A stretch of 64,000 nucleotides of DNA, taken from the NCBI GenBank assembly GCA_900542425.1, contig UQNQ01000004.1, forward strand, positions 54,242 to 118,241. Direction: 5' to 3'. The notes under the pieces are model-generated. The model saw only the letters and a program-made list of their open reading frames with translations. It had not been told where the DNA came from and did no database searches. The position numbers were made by a program, and so were the translations under genes. This document shows, piece after piece, positions 32,698-42,032 of this stretch (its first letter is position 1; each line of letters begins with the position of its first letter). The stretch is from an uncultured Eubacteriales bacterium (lineage in GTDB: Bacteria; Bacillota; Clostridia; Oscillospirales; CAG-272).

Positions 32698-34080
32698 TTA
32701 TTTGACCGCAATGACACGCACAGCGCCGTCCGTGCGCGGAGCAGGTGGTTCAAACAGATACCCGCCGTCAGCTTTTCGGAATGCAGCCGGCGTGTGATCA
32801 TCAAGGATGAACGCGTGTGAAAATTCCTTTTCAGAATGGAAACGGATTTTCTCCTTTATATCCGGGGTGACATAAAGATAACGATAGTCACCTTTCAAAG
32901 AGGCGGGTACGGTACAATATTCTTCGTCTTCAAGCGGGTGTATGTTTTCCAATGCATCAAGATTGGAAGTGCGCCAAGCGGCAAAAGCATTCAGCGTGTT
33001 GATTGCTTCCTCGGGAAGCGTACCGTCTGCCATCGGACCGATATCAGGCAAATAATTGCCGCCCCATGCGATTGTTCTTGTATATTCTGCTGTAATAGAA
33101 GAAATCGGACGGTAAGGAACATCTTTCATATATGCCCAGCCGCGTGTCATCCACATGGTACAATATTCCCACCATCCTTGGGGACGGCTCTGCGCTTCTT
33201 TTACCTCACATGTCTCAAAATCGCCTGTGCCATGCAGACGGGGATTGACAACGATTCCGGGCTGAAGTTCTCTGATTTTTTCCATCGGATAAACATATCC
33301 CTCCGGCATGCCGCCGTCAAACCAAAGAAGGTCAACTTTTCCGTATTCCGTGAGAAGCTCTTCAATTTGGCCCGCGACATAAGCGCCGTATTTTTCATTT
33401 TGTATCCGGATTTCCGTATCATTCGGTAAAACAGTAGGGTTATAATCCGCATCAAGATAGGGCAGTTCGGGATTCCTTTCTTTAGCGGTGCTTACAAGGA
33501 AAGACATATAGTTCCGGTTAAAATACCAGTCCGGCGGGGAATAGTAGAATCCGACTTTCAATCCGTATTTCCGGCATGCTTCAGCGAATTCACGGACAAA
33601 ATCACGTCCGCCAAGATAATTTTTGGTGCTGAAATTTCCGTATTTGCTTGGCCACATGGCAAAGCCGTCGTGGTGCCGTGTCGTGAAAACAGCGTAACGG
33701 AATCCGACTTCTTTTGCTTTTTTTATGATGTCTTCTGCATGGAAATGTTCGCCCTTGAAGTCCTTTGCCAAATCAAAATACTGATTTGGCGTAAAATGTT
33801 TGCCGATTTTTCTTTCAGAAAGCGGTTGATTCATTTCACGGATTTCTTCCTCCGTTGCTTTGCGGCCGGCAAATTCCCATCCGCATATCATGCCCCAGGA
33901 AAGATCCAAAGTCGCTTTGACGGTGGAGATTCCCCAATGAATAAAAAGTCCGAGTCCCGCTTCTGGGAACCATGCTGCACGCGGATCAGGATTGAAAAGT
34001 CCTTTATTTTCCGTAATATTTGCCACTTGAATGACATGATGCTGACCTTTTACCTCATGTTCTGCCTGTCTGTACGCCAT
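32698..34080 (-). CDS. GH29 alpha-L-fucosidase (second)
   Basis: A 460-residue cytoplasmic protein. LGLFIHWGIST, TTRHHDGFAMWPS, KVGFYYSPPDW and VDLLWFDGGMPEG (nucleophile Asp 255) are GH29 signatures, followed by WEYCTMW. The C-terminal segment after about residue 385 is a small beta domain. It has the usual family length, unlike the shorter GH29 at 7332, and the two share only motifs. It is divergent from a sugar isomerase at 34331, with promoters back to back; together they may degrade fucosides. GGAAAGGCGG precedes the ATG. Confidence 0.92.
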   Translation of the reverse strand: MAYRQAEHEVKGQHHVIQVANITENKGLFNPDPRAAWFPEAGLGLFIHWGISTVKATLDLSWGMICGWEFAGRKATEEEIREMNQPLSERKIGKHFTPNQYFDLAKDFKGEHFHAEDIIKKAKEVGFRYAVFTTRHHDGFAMWPSKYGNFSTKNYLGGRDFVREFAEACRKYGLKVGFYYSPPDWYFNRNYMSFLVSTAKERNPELPYLDADYNPTVLPNDTEIRIQNEKYGAYVAGQIEELLTEYGKVDLLWFDGGMPEGYVYPMEKIRELQPGIVVNPRLHGTGDFETCEVKEAQSRPQGWWEYCTMWMTRGWAYMKDVPYRPISSITAEYTRTIAWGGNYLPDIGPMADGTLPEEAINTLNAFAAWRTSNLDALENIHPLEDEEYCTVPASLKGDYRYLYVTPDIKEKIRFHSEKEFSHAFILDDHTPAAFRKADGGYLFEPPAPRTDGAVRVIAVK

Positions 34081-34144
34081 CTGTCATACCGCCTTTCCGA
34101 ATTGGATAACCGGAGATTTCCGGCAACCGATATTTTCGGATATT

Positions 34145-34173
34145 ACTATACACATAAATGATGGCAATGTCAA
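34145..34173 (-). promoter_or_regulatory. Promoter of the second GH29 gene
   Basis: On the minus strand TTGACA, 17 bases, TATAGT. Confidence 0.82.
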
Positions 34174-34245
34174 CCTTTCTTTTGACGAATCTGTATTTTG
34201 AGCTGGGAAAAGGCTTGGCTTTTTCTATTCTTTTTGATGTTTGGC

Positions 34246-34274
34246 TTGACTTCATATTTTTAACGTGCTAAAAT
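34246..34274 (+). promoter_or_regulatory. Promoter of the divergent isomerase gene
   Basis: TTGACT (34246-34251), 17 bases, TAAAAT (34269-34274). Confidence 0.8.
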
Positions 34275-34330
34275 AAATCGTATACGAAAGCATATTTAGG
34301 AAAAATGTTATGTGCTGAGGAGGTAATCAA

Positions 34331-35158
34331 ATGGCGTTGCGGCTTGCTTTGCAGCTTTATTCCGTAGGGGAGGATGCTAAAAAGGATTTGGATGGAACGC
34401 TTCGGCGAGTAAAAGAAATGGGATATGAGGGCGTGGAATTTGCCGGACTTTACGGGCATGATGCCGCCGAAGTTGCGGAAATGCTTTATAAATACGGATT
34501 GATTCCGGTATCTGCGCATGTGCCTCTTGAAGAATTGGAAACAAAATTTGATGAGGTGGCTGCATCATATAAGCAGATTGGCTGTCCGTATCTTGCAGTT
34601 CCTTATCTTATCCATGCGCTTCAGCCGGTTTCCGGTAATTTTGAAGAGGCCATTTCCCGTATCGAAGCGGTGGCAAAACGATACACTGAGGCTGGTTTTA
34701 TTGTTTCTTATCACAATCATGATTTTGAGTTTAAGACCATAAACGGTGTATTGGCATTGGACTTGCTTTATGAACGTATCTCAGAGGAATACTTAAAAAC
34801 ACAAATTGATACGTGCTGGGCAAATGTCGGCGGGGTAGATCCGGCTTCGTATGTGCTCAAATATACTGGACGGGCGCCAACCGTGCATATCAAGGATTTT
34901 TATTTAAAGGGAAAACCTCAGAATCATATGTATAAATTGTTGTGTGATAAAGATGACAGAAAGGAAGAGGAAGGAAACTTTTCTTACCGTCCCGTCGGAT
35001 ATGGTCTTCAGGATGTCCCGAAAATTATGGCCGCCTGCAAAAAAGCAGGAACCGAATGGGTAATCGTTGAGCAAGACGGCGTCAGCCATCCGAGCGCTGT
35101 CAAAATGGATGAGGTGGCGCTCAGTGCGGAATACATTTTGAAGAATCAGTTACTGTAA
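34331..35158 (+). CDS. Sugar phosphate isomerase/epimerase (xylose-isomerase-like TIM barrel)
   Basis: A 275-residue AP-endonuclease-2-type TIM barrel protein: LQLYSVGEDAKKD, GYEGVEFAGLYG, VSYHNHDFEF, TQIDTCWANVGG, PTVHIKDF and WVIVEQDG carry the metal-site His, Asp and Glu residues. Family members epimerise or isomerise ketoses or inosose-type cyclitols; the substrate cannot be told. TGAGGAGGT precedes the ATG. It is divergent from the GH29 gene, suggesting use of the released sugar. Confidence 0.88.
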   Translation: MALRLALQLYSVGEDAKKDLDGTLRRVKEMGYEGVEFAGLYGHDAAEVAEMLYKYGLIPVSAHVPLEELETKFDEVAASYKQIGCPYLAVPYLIHALQPVSGNFEEAISRIEAVAKRYTEAGFIVSYHNHDFEFKTINGVLALDLLYERISEEYLKTQIDTCWANVGGVDPASYVLKYTGRAPTVHIKDFYLKGKPQNHMYKLLCDKDDRKEEEGNFSYRPVGYGLQDVPKIMAACKKAGTEWVIVEQDGVSHPSAVKMDEVALSAEYILKNQLL

Positions 35159-35185
35159 GGATCTATGGGCATCATGCCGGGTATC

Positions 35186-35227
35186 AAAAACGTGTGAGAA
35201 GCACAAAATTGCTTCTCACACGTTTTT
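35186..35227. terminator. Bidirectional terminator between the isomerase and sigG
   Basis: AAAAACGTGTGAGAAGC / GCTTCTCACACGTTTTT, a perfect 17-base stem. Confidence 0.9.
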
Positions 35228-35303
35228 GTTGTTTTTCTATATGTCGCTGTTTTCGTTTTGGTTATTTGTCACACTGCCTTGTGTGGGACATCTTTTTCAA
35301 ATT

Positions 35304-36077
35304 TTACATACCTTTTCGGATTCGTTCAAGAGCACTTTTTTCAATGCGGGAGACCTGTGCTTGGGAGATCCCGATTTCATCTGCGATTTCCATTTGGGTT
35401 TTTCCCTTATAAAATCGCATGGTAATAATGGATTTTTCTCGGTTTGTCAGTTTTTTCATGGCTTCTGATACTGCGATGTTCTCGAGCCAGCTGTCGTCTG
35501 TGCATTCTTCATCACGGATTTGATCCATGATGTAGATAGAATCGCCGCCTTCGCTGTAAACTGGATCATAAAGGGAAACCGGTTCCATAATCGCTTCCAG
35601 TGCTTCCGTTACCGCACGTGTGTCTTCTCCCAGCTCTTTTGCGATATCCTCAACGGTTGGTTCGCGAAGCATGGTTTTGGAAAGACTTTCTTTTGCGTTC
35701 AGTGCTCTGTAAGCAAGATCTCTTGTTCCGCGGCTGACGCGAAGCATGTTGTTATCACGCAGATAACGTCGGATTTCCCCGATGATCATCGGAACGGCAT
35801 AGGTACTGAATTTGACGCCGATTTCCGTATCAAAATTGTCAATTGCTTTGATAAGTCCGATACAACCTACCTGAAAGAGATCATCTGCATCGCTGCTGCG
35901 TCCTGCAAATCGTTGAATGATACTGAGCACAAGACGGAGATTACCGTCGATAAGCTTTGTCCGGGCATCTCTGTCTCCGTTTTTTACTTTGCTCAAAAGG
36001 TCGTTTTTTTCTTCGCTCGTAAGCGTTTTCAGCTTGGAAGTATTCACGCCGCATAAGTCCACCTTATTGTAATACAT
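35304..36077 (-). CDS. sigG: Sporulation sigma factor sigma-G
   Basis: A 257-residue sigma-70-family protein of SigG type: NKVDLCGVNTSKLKTL at the N-terminus, NLRLVLSIIQRFAGR, DDLFQVGCIGLIKAIDNFD, KFSTYAVPMIIGEIRRYLRDNN in region 2 and MEIADEIGISQAQVSRIEKSALE in region 4. It directs late forespore transcription. The ATG at 36077 follows AAAGGTGG; a longer frame to 36182 has no ribosome site. GCATA and CAATACT spaced by 18 bases (complement of 36118-36147) might be a forespore promoter, but the match is partial. Unlike many relatives it is not next to spoIIGA-sigE. Confidence 0.92.
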   Translation of the reverse strand: MYYNKVDLCGVNTSKLKTLTSEEKNDLLSKVKNGDRDARTKLIDGNLRLVLSIIQRFAGRSSDADDLFQVGCIGLIKAIDNFDTEIGVKFSTYAVPMIIGEIRRYLRDNNMLRVSRGTRDLAYRALNAKESLSKTMLREPTVEDIAKELGEDTRAVTEALEAIMEPVSLYDPVYSEGGDSIYIMDQIRDEECTDDSWLENIAVSEAMKKLTNREKSIITMRFYKGKTQMEIADEIGISQAQVSRIEKSALERIRKGM

Positions 36078-36212
36078 AAGCAAAACCACCTTTAAAAACA
36101 GAATTGTCTTTATGTTCAGTATTGCCGAATTCTGTCGTTTCTTATGCAAGTGGAAGTTTGCAACATATTTCCAATTTAGCAAGAAAATTGCCGAAAACTT
36201 TGTCTGAATCTA

Positions 36213-36241
36213 TTGAAAAACCGGAGAAGTTTTGCTATAAT
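36213..36241 (+). promoter_or_regulatory. Promoter of the ttcA-like gene
   Basis: TTGAAA (36213-36218), 17 bases, TATAAT (36236-36241). Confidence 0.78.
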
Positions 36242-36282
36242 AAATCGAATCAAGAAGAATGAGAACGAAAAGGAACGATATC

Positions 36283-37062
36283 ATGGTGAAAGGATTGAGA
36301 AGACTTCTCAGCTATGCGAGACGTGCTGTGGATGATTATCATATGATCTCAGACGGCGACAGGATTGCAGTCGGTGTTTCCGCCGGCAAGGATTCCTTGT
36401 CTTTGCTGTATGCGCTTGCTGAGTTGCGTCGCTTCTATCCATATCATTTTGATTTGGTTGCTTTGACGGTGGATATGCGTTTTGATGAACTTGAAAACGG
36501 CAAACGTTCTGATTTTTCTCAAATTGCGGCGTTATGTCGTATGCTTGATATAGAATATCATGTAGAGCCGTCAAACATTGCAAGGATTGTTTTTGATATC
36601 CGGAAGGAAAGCAATCCGTGCTCGCTGTGTGCGAAACTGCGGCGCGGTATGGTAAATGATACGGCTAAAAAGCTGGGATGCCGAAAGGTAGCGCTCGGTC
36701 ATCATTTTGATGATGTCGTGGAAACGTTTATGCTGAATCTCTTTTACGAGGGACGGCTTGGCTGTTTTTCACCTGTCACTTATCTTGACAGAACGGATGT
36801 GACGGTGATCCGTCCGTTTATTTATGCGCCGGAAAAGGATATCCGTTATTTTGCGTCGCAGGCGGCGCTGCCTGTTATAGACAGCGGCTGTCCCGCAAAC
36901 GGAAACACGCAGCGGGAAAATATGAAAAAACTTCTTATGGATTTGGAATATCATAATAAAGGTTTGCGTCACAGAATTTTCGGCGCGATGCAGAAAGCGG
37001 GACTTGACGGATATACGGAAACGCGAATGCGGATATATTCTGATCCGAAAAATGAAGAATAA
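36283..37062 (+). CDS. TtcA-family tRNA thiolation PP-loop ATPase
   Basis: A 259-residue protein with PP-loop VGVSAGKDSLSLLYAL (SAGKDS instead of SGGKDS), the CSLCAKLRRG Cys pair and GHHFDDVVETFMLNLFYEGRL. TtcA-type enzymes activate a tRNA base with ATP and insert sulfur, in TtcA using a [4Fe-4S] cluster (cytidine 32). The family includes paralogues with unknown targets, so no symbol is given. AAAAGGAA precedes the chosen ATG by eight bases; the codon at 36259 has none. Confidence 0.87.
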   Translation: MVKGLRRLLSYARRAVDDYHMISDGDRIAVGVSAGKDSLSLLYALAELRRFYPYHFDLVALTVDMRFDELENGKRSDFSQIAALCRMLDIEYHVEPSNIARIVFDIRKESNPCSLCAKLRRGMVNDTAKKLGCRKVALGHHFDDVVETFMLNLFYEGRLGCFSPVTYLDRTDVTVIRPFIYAPEKDIRYFASQAALPVIDSGCPANGNTQRENMKKLLMDLEYHNKGLRHRIFGAMQKAGLDGYTETRMRIYSDPKNEE

Positions 37063-37134
37063 ATGACGGATTTATGAATAAAAAAACAAATCTTACGAAA
37101 AATATAGGTAAAAACCAATTTGGAGATGATTTGT

Positions 37135-37341
37135 TTGTCTAAGAAAAATGAGGTTCGTCAAATGACATCGAGGTATTGTCCGAAACTGGATGACAATGTG
37201 GTTGTCATGATGTCGAGTGATAAAAATGGTTTTGAGAAACGTACTTGTCTTTCCTCCCATCTTTGCCATTCGGATGACAGGGCAACCTGTGATCATGATA
37301 ACAATGTCACGATGGAAAATCCGCAGCAGTTTCATATGTAG
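37135..37341 (+). CDS. Small Cys-containing conserved protein
   Basis: A 68-residue protein from TTG, nine bases after GGAG. The pattern RYCPKLDDNVVVMMS...KRTCLSSHLCHSDDRATC has four well-spaced Cys and His, like short zinc-binding proteins I recall in Clostridia. An ATG at 37126 in frame abuts the ribosome site. It lies between ttcA and pgi and may share their transcript. Function unknown; it may not be expressed. Confidence 0.5.
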   Translation: MSKKNEVRQMTSRYCPKLDDNVVVMMSSDKNGFEKRTCLSSHLCHSDDRATCDHDNNVTMENPQQFHM

Positions 37342-37383
37342 CAAATGTTATTATGCCGCTTATGCGGCGGAATTGAGGTATAT

Positions 37384-38730
37384 ATGGCTTTTATTTTTTC
37401 TGACAAATATGTACATGGCTTTGTTTCCGATGAGGAAATCAAGGCACTTGGCAAAGAAGTAGATGCGGCGCATCGTACGCTGCTCGAAAGAACTGGTGCC
37501 GGAAATGATTTTCTAGGATGGCTTGATCTGCCAAAGAATTATGACAGGGAAGAAGTTGCGGCAGTAAAGAAAGCCGCGGAAAAAATCCGCGGCATGTGCG
37601 ATGTATTTGTGGTGATCGGTATCGGCGGTTCCTATCTCGGTGCCCGTGCCGCCATTGAATTTATTCATGGAAATTACTACAACAACAAGAAGAAAGATAC
37701 GCCCGATATTTATTTTGTCGGAAATGATATTAGTTCATCTCATTTGAAGGATATTCTTGAGCTTTGCCGGGGGCGTGATCTCTGCGTCAATGTCATATCC
37801 AAATCCGGAACAACAACGGAACCTGCCATTGCTTTTCGTATTTTCCGTGATTTGCTGATTGAGAAATACGGGAAAAAAGGTGCGGCAGAACGAATCTTTG
37901 CTACGACTGACCGTTCGCGCGGTGCGCTTCGTTCCCAAGCGGATACATACGGCTATGAGAGCTTTGTGATTGCTGATGATGTGGGCGGCAGATATTCTGT
38001 GCTGACGCCGGTCGGACTTCTTCCGATTGCTGTTTCCGGTATTGATGTAGAAGAAATGCTGGCAGGCGCTTCCAAAGCTTATGATGATTTTCTTGGCGGA
38101 GATGTGTATACCAACGGCTGCCTGCGATATGCCGCGCTTCGTAATCTTTTTTACAGAAAAGGGAAAAGTATCGAGATTCTTGCCGTTAACGATCCGGCAC
38201 TTACGATGACATGCGAATGGTGGAAGCAGCTCTTTGGGGAATCCGAGGGCAAGGACGGAAAAGGCTTGTATCCGTCAAGTGCTGTTTATTCGACCGATCT
38301 TCATTCTATCGGACAATTCATTCAAGAAGGTACGAGGACGATGTTTGAAACCGTCGTCAATGTAGATGTGGATGACGGCTTTGCTGTTCCTGCAGATGCG
38401 GAAAATGCTGACGGACTGAATTTTCTTGCAGGAAAGACAATGAACTGCGTGAATCAAAAAGCGCATGACGGTACGGTTCTCGCTCATACCGACGGTGGCG
38501 TACCGAACCTTTCTGTTACGCTTACCTCCCGTACTGCCTATGATTTCGGATATCTTGTTTATTTCTTTGAAAAAGCATGTGCGGTTTCCGGTTATATTTT
38601 GGGTGTAAATCCCTTTAATCAGCCCGGTGTTGAGGCATACAAAAAGAATATGTTCGCACTTCTTGACAAACCGGGATATTCTGACCGCCGTGAGGAACTG
38701 GAAGCACGTCTTTTGAGTATTGAGTCGTGA
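37384..38730 (+). CDS. pgi: Glucose-6-phosphate isomerase
   Basis: A 448-residue glycolytic enzyme interconverting glucose 6-phosphate and fructose 6-phosphate. Key motifs are FVVIGIGGSYLGARAAIEF, VISKSGTTTEPAIAFRIFR, GGRYSVLTPVGLLPIAVSG, STDLHSIGQFIQEG and the catalytic-Lys region GVNPFNQPGVEAYKKNMF. Length fits the Gram-positive form. Frame extends to 37345, but the ATG at 37384 follows TGAGG and begins MAFIFSDKY as expected. Confidence 0.97.
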   Translation: MAFIFSDKYVHGFVSDEEIKALGKEVDAAHRTLLERTGAGNDFLGWLDLPKNYDREEVAAVKKAAEKIRGMCDVFVVIGIGGSYLGARAAIEFIHGNYYNNKKKDTPDIYFVGNDISSSHLKDILELCRGRDLCVNVISKSGTTTEPAIAFRIFRDLLIEKYGKKGAAERIFATTDRSRGALRSQADTYGYESFVIADDVGGRYSVLTPVGLLPIAVSGIDVEEMLAGASKAYDDFLGGDVYTNGCLRYAALRNLFYRKGKSIEILAVNDPALTMTCEWWKQLFGESEGKDGKGLYPSSAVYSTDLHSIGQFIQEGTRTMFETVVNVDVDDGFAVPADAENADGLNFLAGKTMNCVNQKAHDGTVLAHTDGGVPNLSVTLTSRTAYDFGYLVYFFEKACAVSGYILGVNPFNQPGVEAYKKNMFALLDKPGYSDRREELEARLLSIES

Positions 38731-38780
38731 CGGAAAAAGGAAAGCTTCTTATCAAAAACTGCATATATGCAATATAGAAC

Positions 38781-38822
38781 AAAATCGAGGGGTAAGCCAT
38801 ACTACATACTCCTCGATTTTTG
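38781..38822 (+). terminator. Terminator of pgi
   Basis: AAAATCGAGG...CCTCGATTTTT hairpin with about 20-base loop and T run. Confidence 0.72.
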
Positions 38823-38904
38823 TCAATATGCGATATGAGTGATTGAGATACACGGGCGGGAGAAAGATTTTTCTTCTGAGCACTGACTAGAAAGGAGGCA
38901 TGGA

Positions 38905-41199
38905 ATGAAAGTTACGGATAAAAAGCGGTTTGCCGCTGTTCTTCTGATTTATATCGTTTTGTTCTCGCTCTCCTTTTTGCTGCCCGGTATTCATATGTGG
39001 CAGCTTGGGCTTATCGCTTTGCTTTTGATTGTCGTTTTTACATTCTTTCTGTTTCACCGATGCCGTGGTGCGGAGCGCAGACGCGCATGTGCTTTGGCGG
39101 TGCTTGCGGTGGCAGCGGCATGTTTCTCCATTTTGTACAGCTGCAGCTTTCGGACCAATCAAATCGATTCTGCAGAAGCGCTGGCGGACGATACAACGCA
39201 TACGGCGACAGGATATGTGAGTGAAATCCTTTATGAAAAGCCTTACGGGTCCGCTTATTACATAAAACTTCTTTCTGTAGACGGAAAGAAGTACAGCACG
39301 AAAATCTCGCTTTCCATTCCGTTTGCGGGAGAGCTTGAAGTTTATGATGAAATTTCCTTTTTCTGCATTTTCTATGAAAATGAGGTTCAATATGATTCCT
39401 ATATGAAATCGCGTGGTGTTCCTGTTTCTGCGGAAGCCGAAGATTTTGAGGTGACAGGGACACACCATCGCGACATATCATATGTTTCTGACCGGATTGG
39501 AACGTGGATTGCCGGGAATTTTGAAGCGTATATCGGCGGTGATGAAGCGAGATTCGCGACGGCGCTTCTTACTGGAAACAGGGAACATCTGGACGGACAG
39601 ACCCGCCTTGCTTATCAAAGGCTTGGAATTTCACATATTCTTGCGGTTTCCGGACTTCATTTATCGGTTATTGTGGGCGGTGCGGACTTCCTTTTGCGCA
39701 AGCTTACGATTGCTCGGAGAAAAAAGGATATTTTCTTAATCCTTCTTACCTTTTTCTTTGCGATGGTTTGCGGTTTTCCCGCCTCTGTTATGCGTGCCGC
39801 TATCATGCTTGCCATTTATTATATTGGGGACCTTATCGGAGAGCAGAACGATACTTTCACATCTCTTGCCTTTGCTGTCGCTCTGATTCTATCGGTATAT
39901 CCGTATTCTGTCTATGATGCGGGACTTTGGCTTTCTTTTCTCGCAACACTCGGGATTGTTATAATGAGTCCCGTGCTTGACAGCCTTTTTGCAGAGAAAA
40001 AAGACAGGAGAGGCTTCCGATTGGTTTTGTTCCGGTTTCTTCATTTTTTTGCCGGACTTTTGATGATGACATTTGCGGCAACCTTTTTCACGATGCCGGT
40101 GACTTATCTTCTGTATGGTGGAATATCACTCATTTCACCGCTTGCTAACTTGATCTTTGTACCCCTGACAGAGTTGATTCTGTATTTGCTTGTTTTGATG
40201 ACCGTATTTTCCTTTATCCCGTTTGTTCCGCTGCTTCTCGGAAGCATATGCCGCACGCTTATCACCTTTTCTGTGGATCTTGCATATCGGATTTCGGATA
40301 TGGAAGGAATTTATATTTCTATTCGATATCCGTTTGCCGGATATGTGATCGCCGTGCTTGTCATCGGAATACTGGCGGTGCTTTTTATCAAAAAACTGAA
40401 TCCCGGCTGGATTTTAGCTGTGTTTTTGGTATGCTCGACTGCTTTTGGAATCACTTATGCCGTTTTTCATACGATGACAGATTCGGATGTGAAGCTTTAT
40501 GTCGAGAGCGACGGTAAAAACGATGTGATTGGGTTTGTATACGAAGGAAAGTCGATTTTAATTGATATCGGGAACGGCGGCTATACAGTACCATCGCTGG
40601 CGGCAGATACGCTTTCGGAATATTATAAGTGCGAAATTGATCTCCTTGTTCTGACGCATCTGCACTCCTACCATACAGGAACGTTAAAAAAACTTGCTGA
40701 CCAAATCAAGATTCACGGACTTCTTCTGCCGGAAGCGGAAAACGATCAGGAACGCGAGGTGATTGACTCCATTCTTTCTGCGCTTTCCGACACCTGCGAG
40801 ATTTCATTTTATCCGCGTGACGGCAGTTCTTATCTTGCTTATGAAGGGCTTAAAATCCATCTTCCGCAGTATCAAACGATATCGCGTTCTGCTCATCCGG
40901 TCATTGTTTTTTCTGCTGAAATTGAAGGCTATGCAGGGACTTCTTTTGTCTATGCAGGTTCATCCGCATTTGAGTTAGAAGCGGTTTCAGCGTTGTCTCT
41001 GGATACTTCGGTCATCGTTTGCGGTGCGCATGGACCTGTCACTAAAAATATTTTTGATGCTTCTTGTTTTGAAAATACGGAATATGTTGTTTTTGCAGAT
41101 GAAGATATTGCTTTTTATATAGAGACGGATGAAATTCTCTCGAAAATTCTATTTTTAACCGAAGAAAGCGGAAGAATCCGATTTTCTTTTGAAAAATAA
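38905..41199 (+). CDS. comEC: ComEC/Rec2 DNA-uptake channel protein
   Basis: A 764-residue membrane protein. Two or three N-terminal helices are followed by an OB-like DUF4131 region (residues 80-190), the Competence channel domain starting GNREHLDGQTRLAYQRLGISHILAVSGLHLSVI (near 225-260), many helices up to about 525, and a C-terminal metallo-beta-lactamase-like domain with THLHSYHTG. The standard HxHxDH there has Tyr where Asp is expected, so nuclease activity is doubtful. It would carry single-stranded DNA into the cell. AGAAAGGAGG precedes the ATG. Confidence 0.92.
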   Translation: MKVTDKKRFAAVLLIYIVLFSLSFLLPGIHMWQLGLIALLLIVVFTFFLFHRCRGAERRRACALAVLAVAAACFSILYSCSFRTNQIDSAEALADDTTHTATGYVSEILYEKPYGSAYYIKLLSVDGKKYSTKISLSIPFAGELEVYDEISFFCIFYENEVQYDSYMKSRGVPVSAEAEDFEVTGTHHRDISYVSDRIGTWIAGNFEAYIGGDEARFATALLTGNREHLDGQTRLAYQRLGISHILAVSGLHLSVIVGGADFLLRKLTIARRKKDIFLILLTFFFAMVCGFPASVMRAAIMLAIYYIGDLIGEQNDTFTSLAFAVALILSVYPYSVYDAGLWLSFLATLGIVIMSPVLDSLFAEKKDRRGFRLVLFRFLHFFAGLLMMTFAATFFTMPVTYLLYGGISLISPLANLIFVPLTELILYLLVLMTVFSFIPFVPLLLGSICRTLITFSVDLAYRISDMEGIYISIRYPFAGYVIAVLVIGILAVLFIKKLNPGWILAVFLVCSTAFGITYAVFHTMTDSDVKLYVESDGKNDVIGFVYEGKSILIDIGNGGYTVPSLAADTLSEYYKCEIDLLVLTHLHSYHTGTLKKLADQIKIHGLLLPEAENDQEREVIDSILSALSDTCEISFYPRDGSSYLAYEGLKIHLPQYQTISRSAHPVIVFSAEIEGYAGTSFVYAGSSAFELEAVSALSLDTSVIVCGAHGPVTKNIFDASCFENTEYVVFADEDIAFYIETDEILSKILFLTEESGRIRFSFEK

Positions 41200-41249
41200 A
41201 TGGGAAGTGAGGCATCCTGCATTTTGCCGGTACTAAAAAACATAGGAGC

Positions 41250-41316
41250 AAAAAAACTCCCGTATCATGGCAATTCATTCGGCGATTAGTTGCCAAGAAA
41301 CGGGGGTTTTTATTAT
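41250..41316. terminator. Bidirectional terminator between comEC and the GreA-family gene
   Basis: A long imperfect hairpin AAAACTCCCGT...TGGCAA / TTGCCA...ACGGGGGTTTTT with T or A tracts on each side. Confidence 0.7.
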
Positions 41317-41395
41317 AATAAATTCCTGTGATAGAAAGCGTATTTGTCTAATCAATCTTTCAAAGTTTTATCTTGTTCTGAATTGTTTAAAACTT

Positions 41396-41902
41396 TCAGT
41401 ATGGACTGATTGCAAGCGATTCGTCGTCTTCTCCCTTTTCAATTCCGCGGATGATGACATCGTAGGCATAATCCGGCGTTACGGAGACCGAGACACGGTC
41501 TCCGAGTTTTTTTCCTAAAATGGCTTTGCCGAGAGGAGATTCCTTACTGATATAGCCTTTGATGGAATCCTGTCGTAGTGTTGTGACAAGTATAATTTCC
41601 ATTTCTTCATCGTCTTCTTCCATATAAAGACGGACTTTATCAAATAAACCGACAGTACCCGAATCTTCTTTTTTGGGCGATATGACGACGGCAGTGGCAA
41701 TCATTTGCTGTAAATAACGGATTCTGCTGTTGTTTTTATTGAGGTCACGTCTAGCGGCGTGATATTCAAAATTTTCGCTTCGGTCTCCAAGCTCACGCGC
41801 ATGGCGAAGAGCTTCTTTCAGTTGTGGTGCCAAAACAAGCTTTCGATAATCAATTTCTTCCTGCATTTTTTTAATATCGACAGCTGTCAGTTCATCATAC
41901 AT
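41396..41902 (-). CDS. GreA/GreB-family transcription factor
   Basis: A 168-residue protein with the N-terminal coiled coil (KMQEEIDYRKLVLAPQLKEALRHARELGDRSENFEYHAARRDLNKNNSRIRYLQ) and an FKBP-like C-domain (DKVRLYMEEDDEEMEI...SPLGKAILGKKLGDRVSV). The acidic tip GDRSEN keeps the Asp and Glu used in transcript cleavage, so it may rescue backtracked RNA polymerase. Spacing of the coiled coil and a longer C-terminus make it a divergent member rather than a standard GreA. Free-standing, minus strand. Confidence 0.87.
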   Translation of the reverse strand: MYDELTAVDIKKMQEEIDYRKLVLAPQLKEALRHARELGDRSENFEYHAARRDLNKNNSRIRYLQQMIATAVVISPKKEDSGTVGLFDKVRLYMEEDDEEMEIILVTTLRQDSIKGYISKESPLGKAILGKKLGDRVSVSVTPDYAYDVIIRGIEKGEDDESLAISPY

Positions 41903-42032
41903 GGAATTGCCTCCAGATTTTTAAATGGATATTTTTAAGAAAAAGAGCGGGAATCTTCAATTTGTCAAATCGGCAAGAAATAATGTGGCATTGCCTCTCT
42001 GTTTTTCCGGGAAAAAGGCAGAGCGGCTTTTC

